From the NCBI GenBank assembly GCA_002439095.1, contig DJOT01000028.1:1-31560 (forward strand): DNA of 31,560 nucleotides, given 5' to 3'. Below are positions 26,200 to 31,560 of the stretch, one piece after another. Source of the stretch: Bacteroidales bacterium UBA6431. GTDB lineage: Bacteria; Bacteroidota; Bacteroidia; Bacteroidales; UBA932. Both the position numbers and the translations under genes were made by a program. The notes beneath the pieces are model-generated. The model was given only the letters and a program-made list of their open reading frames with translations, was not told the origin of the DNA and did no database searches. Every line of letters begins with the position of its first letter. The first letter of the stretch is position 1.

Positions 26200-27217
26200 A
26201 CGGTCGGAACGACAGAAGATCGCATGCGCCATTTTCATTAGCGGACAGGAGGTAAACAGCCCCGCCATCGGGTTCAACATAAATCAACTTTGAGTCCTCT
26301 TCTACTTCGTATGCCTTAACCGGAATACCTTCCCAATCATAATACAAAACATATTTCCGCGCTCCGTCAGGTGTATAGAGCATATAAAAGCCATCCCGAC
26401 AAGCAGTCACATCAATAAAGTTTCGAAGATAGTTCTCATCCGGTTTTACGACATTCACGCCGAGCACATCTATATGCTTGACCGACACCTGTGGTGTAAG
26501 CCATACATGGTGTGAAACCGTTTTAGATGGGATGCCGATAATATCAAAGCCAAGCGCATAATAAAACAAGAACAATCCCCGAACACCATCAGGAGAAAGC
26601 ACTAGCTTACCCTGCCACGCCGTCTGTTTGCTCTCATCACCCGCAGGATATGATATCTCGTCCTCGGGAAAAACTCCCCACCATGATGTATCCACTTTTG
26701 TCTCAACACAGAACATCATCGAGTTGCTCTCATCATCAATGTTGCGGGAAAAAGAAATCACAGAGCCGTCAGCTGCTATCAGACCATTCCCCCGCCTTGA
26801 ACTCCGAGGCATGGCATTAGACCGGTCTATGAGTTCTGCCCTATCGTATGAATAAATCATCCCGGGATCTACTGCGACATATACAGAATCCCCGACGAGC
26901 TGTATCGAATTTGCGTGCAATGATTCGCCAGGCCCTCTGCCGAATTTCAGAGAATAATGGCGAGTTCCATCTTTCAGATTATAGGAGAACAGCTGCTCCG
27001 CTCCCATCGAAGAAGAGAAAGCCAGCAGCGAAGAATCAGCCACAACAAATCCATAAGGCAGGCCTTCAAGCACATTCTCAGCCATCAATACGCATTCGGA
27101 CTTTTCAGCGGCAGGAAAGGATGCCAAAATATCTACTTCTTTTCTCTGACCACATGAAATCACGGCAGCCAGAACAAGTCCAGACAATAAACACTTTATT
27201 TTGGTTCTACATGCCAT
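26198..27217 (-). CDS. BF3164-type 6-bladed beta-propeller lipoprotein
   Basis: The 339-residue exported protein has a lipoprotein signal ending in AVISC (Cys22). It shows repeated beta-propeller strands with the FGRGPGE motif near residue 95, typical of Bacteroidales TolB-like/BF3164 lipoproteins of unknown function. The last 14-15 residues (ANENGACDLLSFRP) resemble the tail of the O-ligase protein at 29627, and both tails are encoded next to a 118-nt repeat copy. It is the last gene of the peptide operon, 12 nt after the DUF1573 gene. Role unknown; a surface-exposed or periplasmic binding protein is likely from family and signal. Confidence 0.8.
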   Translation of the reverse strand: MACRTKIKCLLSGLVLAAVISCGQRKEVDILASFPAAEKSECVLMAENVLEGLPYGFVVADSSLLAFSSSMGAEQLFSYNLKDGTRHYSLKFGRGPGESLHANSIQLVGDSVYVAVDPGMIYSYDRAELIDRSNAMPRSSRRGNGLIAADGSVISFSRNIDDESNSMMFCVETKVDTSWWGVFPEDEISYPAGDESKQTAWQGKLVLSPDGVRGLFLFYYALGFDIIGIPSKTVSHHVWLTPQVSVKHIDVLGVNVVKPDENYLRNFIDVTACRDGFYMLYTPDGARKYVLYYDWEGIPVKAYEVEEDSKLIYVEPDGGAVYLLSANENGACDLLSFRP

Positions 27218-27229
27218 TTTTTCAGAAAT

Positions 27230-27988
27230 TTATACTGAATTACCTGCGACCTTAAAGTACTCTTTCTTTTCTTCACCATTGCATAGATAAGTCAATATTA
27301 CCGTTTTTTCAAATGGTCCCACAACTTCCGTAGTCAGACACAGGCATATTTCCTTACATTCACCAGACAGTATACGATTGGGATAGTCTTCCACTTTCAA
27401 GCAAGAACAAGAAGTCCTTACTTGTAAAATGTCTATCGGTGATGACTGCTTATTGTATACGAACTGACGTATTTTTACTGTATGACCGAGAGCGACATCT
27501 CCAACACTGAAAGGATTACAGCCAATAAAAAGCTCATCTCCTTCTAACTGGTCTAGGTTGACATAAAATGTCATCGTGAGGTCATAATATCGTTCTTCAG
27601 TGTTTGCCGACAATATGGTGTGGATTGTGTTTTTCCCTACCTTATTCTGAGTATTAACATATAATGAGAGGACGGAGCTGTCTTTTGGAGGAATAGGGTT
27701 CTTCCCTAAAATGAACTGAGTACAATTGCAGTCCGGGTTTATGCCATCGACATACAAAGTATCTAACCCGTCATTTCTCACTATGAATTTGGCAGAAATC
27801 AATTCATGATCTGAAACATTACCCAAATCAATATGTTGGTTCAATATTGTCGCTGTCGTATTTCGTTGCTGTGGGACATACTCCACACTTTTTGCGCCAA
27901 GTCTGAAGTATAGAAATACTGCAATGCTCCCTACAATCCACACAATAAGCACTGCATTAATAAGTACGAACAACCTGTTTCGACTCAT
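27230..27988 (-). CDS. Membrane-anchored DUF1573 protein
   Basis: The 252-residue protein has one N-terminal membrane helix (residues ~6-28, LFVLINAVLIVWIVGSIAVF) and an extracytoplasmic part. Two Ig-like DUF1573 units (PF07610) each carry a Cys pair: DGINPDCNCT and RTSCSCLKV. DUF1573 proteins are frequent next to propeller lipoproteins in Bacteroidetes; their function is unknown. I chose the ATG at 27988, which overlaps the stop of the preceding gene (TGATG), over the GTG at 27991. Codon use is visibly AT-rich compared with genes left of 26 kb. Confidence 0.85.
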   Translation of the reverse strand: MSRNRLFVLINAVLIVWIVGSIAVFLYFRLGAKSVEYVPQQRNTTATILNQHIDLGNVSDHELISAKFIVRNDGLDTLYVDGINPDCNCTQFILGKNPIPPKDSSVLSLYVNTQNKVGKNTIHTILSANTEERYYDLTMTFYVNLDQLEGDELFIGCNPFSVGDVALGHTVKIRQFVYNKQSSPIDILQVRTSCSCLKVEDYPNRILSGECKEICLCLTTEVVGPFEKTVILTYLCNGEEKKEYFKVAGNSV

Positions 27989-29100
27989 CACAGCGAGAAA
28001 GTAAAGCAGCTCAATTGTCCGCTGTCCGTGTCGGAGAATATTTCCGAAAAGAATCTGTCACCGATTTTTCCGGCCACATGGAAACCTTTAGGGACATCAA
28101 CGTCTCCCATGAGCACCCCATCTTTGTAAATCTGGAGCCCGTCAGCAGATGAAGCAGCTCCACGGGCGTAGCTCCTGAAAACGTAGTCGCCTGCGACAGC
28201 GATTTTTCCGTACGATCCTTTTTCCTGTCGGTTCCGGATATATTTGTCCGCATCATCGTAGGAACGGACCGTAAGATAATCCAGATCCATTTCTCTTCCG
28301 GCACGGCCGAAAGCCTCCAGTGCATGGAAATCCTTGTCACAGCGGTAGATCGTAGAGTCCGCCTCGAAATTGACATAGAACCCGCTACCCGATGGCGCAA
28401 AGTTCACAAGATTGAAACTGGCACATTTATACGGCTCTGAGACATACATCTGCGGATATCCCTTGCAGAGGAGACTCGCGCTCTGGCCTTTGATGTCGAT
28501 TTTCGCAATATGAAAGGAGTTTTCCAGATAATCCTCAGTATCGTCGAAATAATTGAATTCCGGATGCTGAGAATCAAGATTTATGTAGAAATCTTGGCCA
28601 TCGTATGAAGACTGTATACCCTCTTCGGGGTACGAATAGTTGCAGAAGTTCTCAGGGGAGCGCTCCATGTCAGGCTTGAAAGCCATCATAGTATAGGCCG
28701 TCCTGTCTTTCAAAGCATCATATACTTGAAAATCAAGGGTCGATCCGGCAATGCAGAGATCTCCCGGGGCTGAGGCTGCGCACGTTATACCCTCTTTGAT
28801 CTTGACTTCTTTGGGGCCATTACCCATACCGAGTGTCCTCGACTTGAGATGTCCGTCCGCATTGAAAACAAAGAGATATCCGAAATACTTATCATAGAAG
28901 TACAGGTTTTCACCTTGATACACACCGGAATAGCCGTCTCCTGAAGTATATACGGAATCCAACTGAATCCGCTCAAGTTTAAGGTCATCATATTGGATAT
29001 TCGCACTTGATTGCTTGCACTCCGGCCAGAGCGTATCAGCCTGCTTGCTGCAACCGGCGACGAGCAGGATTGCAGCAAGCCATAAATACTTGTACATCAT
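27988..29100 (-). CDS. 6-bladed beta-propeller / DUF4221-like lipoprotein
   Basis: A 370-residue lipoprotein with signal ending in LVAGC (Cys17). The strand pattern (LYFYDKYFGYLFVFNADG) and the GMGNGPKEV motif match the propeller lipoprotein group; DUF4221 is an alternative family name. It has no catalytic motif I can recognise. Its ATG overlaps the stop of the NVEALA-like peptide gene (TAATG), and its stop overlaps the start of the DUF1573 gene, so translation is coupled through the operon. It shares the group architecture but little sequence with the propeller at 26198. The function is unknown, possibly recognition of the peptide or of a surface ligand. Confidence 0.75.
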   Translation of the reverse strand: MMYKYLWLAAILLVAGCSKQADTLWPECKQSSANIQYDDLKLERIQLDSVYTSGDGYSGVYQGENLYFYDKYFGYLFVFNADGHLKSRTLGMGNGPKEVKIKEGITCAASAPGDLCIAGSTLDFQVYDALKDRTAYTMMAFKPDMERSPENFCNYSYPEEGIQSSYDGQDFYINLDSQHPEFNYFDDTEDYLENSFHIAKIDIKGQSASLLCKGYPQMYVSEPYKCASFNLVNFAPSGSGFYVNFEADSTIYRCDKDFHALEAFGRAGREMDLDYLTVRSYDDADKYIRNRQEKGSYGKIAVAGDYVFRSYARGAASSADGLQIYKDGVLMGDVDVPKGFHVAGKIGDRFFSEIFSDTDSGQLSCFTFSL

Positions 29101-29372
29101 TAATTACAGTTAGTATTCCATTCATCACAATGGACATTAATGCCACCAGCGCAAACTGAACCCCAGTTATTTACAGCGCAATTTCCTGTTTTAAGTCTGG
29201 AACAGTGACACGTGATATTAGGCCCGAAAGTCTCATCATCTTTTCCAGCAGCCAAAGCTTCAATGCTGTCAGTACCCATGGCGTCTTTAAACTCTTTAAT
29301 CGCCAAAACAGTAGTTGCGGATGCTATACAGAAAAGCACTGCCGCAGCAAGAACAAATACATCTTTTTTCAT
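29100..29372 (-). CDS. NVEALA-like secreted cysteine-rich peptide
   Basis: The 90-residue precursor has a Sec-type signal (residues 4-24, ending TTVLA). A linker ends in DSIEALAAG (residues 35-43) that matches the NVEALA-family motif. A mature part follows with six cysteines at 55, 57, 65, 74, 82 and 89, an even number suited to three disulfides. The family (PF14055) is restricted to Bacteroidetes and has no known function. The gene is first in its operon, with a near-consensus promoter 30 nt upstream, and its stop overlaps the next start. AlaAla-Gly after the motif resembles a processing site of double-glycine type leaders, which is inference. It could also be a disulfide-rich structural peptide, toxin or pheromone. 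Confidence 0.75.
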   Translation of the reverse strand: MKKDVFVLAAAVLFCIASATTVLAIKEFKDAMGTDSIEALAAGKDDETFGPNITCHCSRLKTGNCAVNNWGSVCAGGINVHCDEWNTNCN

Positions 29373-29401
29373 ATGCTAACAAAGTTTAATTTTTGTTTTT
29401 G

Positions 29402-29431
29402 CAAACTTAAAAAGTTTTTTTAAAAAAACAA
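29402..29431 (-). promoter_or_regulatory. Promoter of the NVEALA-like operon
   Basis: On the minus strand TTG (29431-29429) is followed after exactly 19 nt by TAAGTTTG (29409-29402). This is one of the best matches to the Bacteroidetes consensus in the window. The predicted leader is ~23-25 nt. The spacer is made almost only of T and A runs. Confidence 0.7.
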
Positions 29432-29513
29432 TAGTCAAGCTTGACCTTCACTGGAAATCATTGCTTGCCCCACGATAATACATTCCGGTGCTAATCCCAT
29501 CATCACAGCAGCG

Positions 29514-29631
29514 TGGTGGCGGACAACCTATTGGTTCTCAAAATATTAACGCTTCAGCCTATACTATTTTGGAGATAGGACATTTGCTCAGTTCGTTGAC
29601 ACACAGGAAGTTATCCGCCACCGCAATTATC
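29514..29631 (-). repeat. 118-nt structured repeat, copy 2
   Basis: It matches 26082-26199 at 109 of 118 positions. The outer arms 29515-29529 and 29608-29622 pair over 15 consecutive positions when read as minus-strand RNA, two of them G-U; on the plus strand those two become mismatches. The inner arms pair as CTC(C)AAAATA with TATTTTGAG, with one bulge. The copy starts within the last two codons of the O-ligase gene and ends upstream of the NVEALA promoter. The rest of 29373-29513 holds only the promoter. Confidence 0.85.
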
Positions 29632-31087
29632 CAGGCCGAAACAGCGACAGACCACATGAGCCACTTTTGTTGGCCGCCTGCAGGTATATCAGCGAATCCA
29701 GCGACGCGGCAGCCTCATTCTTGAGCCTCAACATATTGCGATGTCCTTCGCGGATCGGCATCGAGACAATCTTCTCCCCGATGAGGACAGCCCCGGCATT
29801 GTCTCCGCAACGTATTTTGAGCCTCATCAGGCGAACGAGCGGATAGATGCGGCAGGGGACCATGTACCAGGCGGTCAGGTACTCGTCTTCAGCCGACACA
29901 TTATCCCCGAGAGCTTCGGAATTGCGCCCCATGATGACATGAAACATAGGATCGGAAGAAATCTGCGAACCGCGTTCAAGAACCTCATAGCTTTCTTCAT
30001 ATTGCCCGGACTGATAGAGAAGATACCCACGACTGTAGAGTTCACGATACGAACTCCTGTCCACTAGGCCGTCCGCGAACCGAGACGGATGCATCAAGGT
30101 AAAAAGCGCGACCGCCGACCCGGCCACCGCAATAGCGCGCTGGCAGATGTTTTTCCTTCCGGAAGCCGCACGATTCCAGGACGGGACGGCGGAGGCCAGA
30201 AAAACAAGCAGGAGAACGGATGTCTGCACCACACTCAACGGATAAGAAGCCAGAGCGAAAACAGCCCATGCAACAAGGCCCGGAGCCATCAAATCCCTGC
30301 GCCGGGCAAGAGATAAAATCGCCACGGCCATCACGACCAACGAGAGTATAAGCCCCGGCACACCAAACTCCATCCCTATGCCAAGGTATTCATTGAACGG
30401 GAATTCCGGACAACCGGCCACACGCACGACAGACTCGGGCACATCGTGCAGACGCTCCCGAAAAAACTGCTCCTGCGTCTTGCCGTATGTCCCAAGAGCT
30501 GTTCCCGGCCCCGTGCCAAGCGGATGCTCCGAGATGGCGATGGCCTCTATCCGCCAGATGTGCAGGCGCCCGAGAGCTGAGTCACGCTTCATCATAAAAG
30601 CGCCGCCGACAGCGATAAGAGCAAGACCGGCCAAAACGCCGCACAGCAACAGATGGCGATGAATCCACGTCCGCAACTTCCTGTCCATCAACAAAGACAG
30701 CAGCAGAGAGACGGCAAGAGCAATCCAGGCGGCGCGGCTTATCGAAGCCGGGAGCACCAGCAGTCCCAAAGTGAAATTCAGAACGGCAATACTGAACATC
30801 ACAGCACGATAAAAGCCCCGGCGACGTCTCCAAAACCTCATAAGATAAGATCCGGACACAGCCATCGTCATCGCGATGAAACCGCCGTAAGGTCCGGGAT
30901 TCTCGAAGTGTCCGGTCAGCACAAAAGCCGGATTCAGAGAAGGCCTCAAACCAAGAATCTGCAACAGTCCATAAGCCGCCTCGTACGCGCCCCACAAACA
31001 TACTGCAGCAAAAGCCACAGCCCGTACCGGAACGCGCCCAAACCTGAAAACCAGACAAAGACCTATGAACAGCAGCAGATACTCCAT
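29627..31087 (-). CDS. O-antigen ligase-type membrane protein with C-terminal TPR
   Basis: About nine to ten membrane helices carry the Wzy/WaaL/PglL signature: TGHFENPGPYGGF, LPASISRAAWIAL and HPLGTGPGTALGTYG. A periplasmic segment follows, then a helix-rich TPR-like end (ELYSRGYLLYQSGQYEESYEVLERG). Family members transfer undecaprenyl-linked glycans to lipid A core or to protein Ser/Thr. I chose the ATG at 31087 (486 residues), because upstream codons encode the 35-nt repeat and show no membrane character. The N-terminus then looks one or two helices short of typical members. It ends in ANKSGSCGLSLFRPG next to repeat copy 2. Which glycan or acceptor it uses is unknown. Confidence 0.8.
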   Translation of the reverse strand: MEYLLLFIGLCLVFRFGRVPVRAVAFAAVCLWGAYEAAYGLLQILGLRPSLNPAFVLTGHFENPGPYGGFIAMTMAVSGSYLMRFWRRRRGFYRAVMFSIAVLNFTLGLLVLPASISRAAWIALAVSLLLSLLMDRKLRTWIHRHLLLCGVLAGLALIAVGGAFMMKRDSALGRLHIWRIEAIAISEHPLGTGPGTALGTYGKTQEQFFRERLHDVPESVVRVAGCPEFPFNEYLGIGMEFGVPGLILSLVVMAVAILSLARRRDLMAPGLVAWAVFALASYPLSVVQTSVLLLVFLASAVPSWNRAASGRKNICQRAIAVAGSAVALFTLMHPSRFADGLVDRSSYRELYSRGYLLYQSGQYEESYEVLERGSQISSDPMFHVIMGRNSEALGDNVSAEDEYLTAWYMVPCRIYPLVRLMRLKIRCGDNAGAVLIGEKIVSMPIREGHRNMLRLKNEAAASLDSLIYLQAANKSGSCGLSLFRPG

Positions 31088-31155
31088 TATTTCAATCTCA
31101 AGTGCACGACCACAGGGCCGGCATCCGAACTTCTGTACGGAACGCGTCCAAAAAT

Positions 31156-31190
31156 GTCTCCCGTACACCACAAGGCCGTTTTCTGTACCG
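31156..31190. repeat. 35-nt palindromic repeat, copy B
   Basis: It matches 1316-1350 at 30 of 35 positions. The short inverted ends (GTACA/TGTAC) are kept while the loop differs. It lies between the propeller gene at 31223 and the O-ligase gene. A further GTAC-containing arm (TCTGTACGGAA, ~31134-31144) lies beside it, so the element may be longer here. Confidence 0.6.
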
Positions 31191-31222
31191 CAGACAAAAC
31201 ATCGGATGCCAAAGAATCAACA

Positions 31223-31560
31223 TCACTCAAGCTCATACCTGACCATGACATCATCGCCCGTCTCAAGGTTCAACGTGGTTGTATATAGATACTTGTCGTC
31301 CGAGGATGGGCAGAATGTGCTGTAGGGCCTGTCGGTGCGTATGCACTTTATGAAACGCCCGTCCCAATCATATATCTCTATCTCGTCGAAAAAGGACAAC
31401 GGGAATCCTTTATAATTATCATCGCCATCTTTCCTGTCTGGAAATGCGGCCACATACAACCTCCTGTCGCTGACTCTGATATTGACACCCTTATGCTGAT
31501 CCGGCAGATACCTTATGTTGTGGTTTTTCTCGACGAATTGTGGGAAAATATCATAAATCT
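31223..31560 (-). CDS. BF3164-type propeller lipoprotein, 5' partial
   Basis: The frame is open to the window end, so only the C-terminal ~112 residues are present; the TTG at 31459 is internal. YLPDQHKGVNIRVSDRRLYVAA followed by DEIEIYDWDGRFIKCI and DDKYLYTTTLNLETGDD is the end of a propeller fold. It resembles the last blades of the lipoprotein at 26198 (YYDWEGIPVKAY and DGGAVYLLS). Signal and lipobox are outside the window. Its stop is 135 nt before the O-ligase start, with the 35-nt repeat between. Confidence 0.65.
   Translation of the reverse strand, partial: IYDIFPQFVEKNHNIRYLPDQHKGVNIRVSDRRLYVAAFPDRKDGDDNYKGFPLSFFDEIEIYDWDGRFIKCIRTDRPYSTFCPSSDDKYLYTTTLNLETGDDVMVRYELE

Noticed and set aside
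29488..29724. A 78-codon plus-strand open frame over repeat copy 2
   Set aside because: It is made of repeat and antisense O-ligase sequence; the strand and codon use do not fit a gene.
31088..31171. Extended N-terminus of the O-ligase protein (GTG at 31171)
   Set aside because: These codons cover the 35-nt repeat and a charged, Cys-containing stretch not seen in the family; the hydrophobic start begins at 31087.
1..31560. CRISPR array, tRNA, rRNA, complete insertion sequence, phage genes
   Set aside because: No spaced direct repeat series, cloverleaf, rRNA core or transposase/integrase was seen; the 118-nt repeats have only two copies and no transposase.

Overview
The window is a chromosomal segment of a Bacteroidales bacterium, probably an uncultured gut lineage. 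Three things point there. Promoters follow the Bacteroidetes form (TTG, 19-20 nt, TAnnTTTG). Shine-Dalgarno sites are essentially absent. The gene families are typical of the order: long YidC, DUF349 repeat protein, GH106 lipoprotein, BF3164-type propeller lipoproteins and an NVEALA-like peptide. Base composition is moderately GC-rich over most of the window, with one visibly AT-rich stretch near the right end. I cannot place the genus.

Left part (1-11.5 kb), housekeeping. It starts with the 3' part of an AAA-ATPase/PD-(D/E)XK protein, which converges on gap (GAPDH). gap and surE diverge from a shared promoter region; surE overlaps lpxB. A minus-strand operon runs DUF349 protein - yidC - PLP-binding protein (YggS type) and meets lpxB tail to tail with overlapping ends. 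trmD diverges from that operon. Between trmD and pyrG lies the only gene-free stretch over 300 nt. It holds a strong promoter, a short transcribed segment and a hairpin terminator (putative small RNA), plus the pyrG terminator.

Middle part (11.5-26 kb), envelope and carbohydrate genes. These are a glutaminyl cyclase lipoprotein, a GH106 rhamnosidase-like lipoprotein, a secreted CE1-type esterase, and a complete tripartite efflux operon (TolC-like protein, adaptor and two different RND permeases). A short S26 signal peptidase lies just upstream of the efflux operon.

Right part (26-31.5 kb), an accessory locus. All genes are on the minus strand. A partial propeller lipoprotein is followed by an O-antigen-ligase/TPR membrane protein. 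Then comes a promoter-driven, tightly coupled operon: a six-cysteine NVEALA-like secreted peptide, a propeller lipoprotein, a membrane-anchored DUF1573 protein and a second propeller lipoprotein. Two copies of a 118-nt structured repeat (109 of 118 positions identical) sit exactly at the 3' ends of the O-ligase gene and the last propeller gene, and so bracket the AT-rich operon. The repeats fold best as RNA of the minus strand, and both preceding genes end in a related C-terminal tail encoded at the repeat edge. This locus is the best candidate for an undescribed system: a small disulfide-rich exported peptide with dedicated envelope partners, possibly with a peptidase and a glycan ligase alongside.
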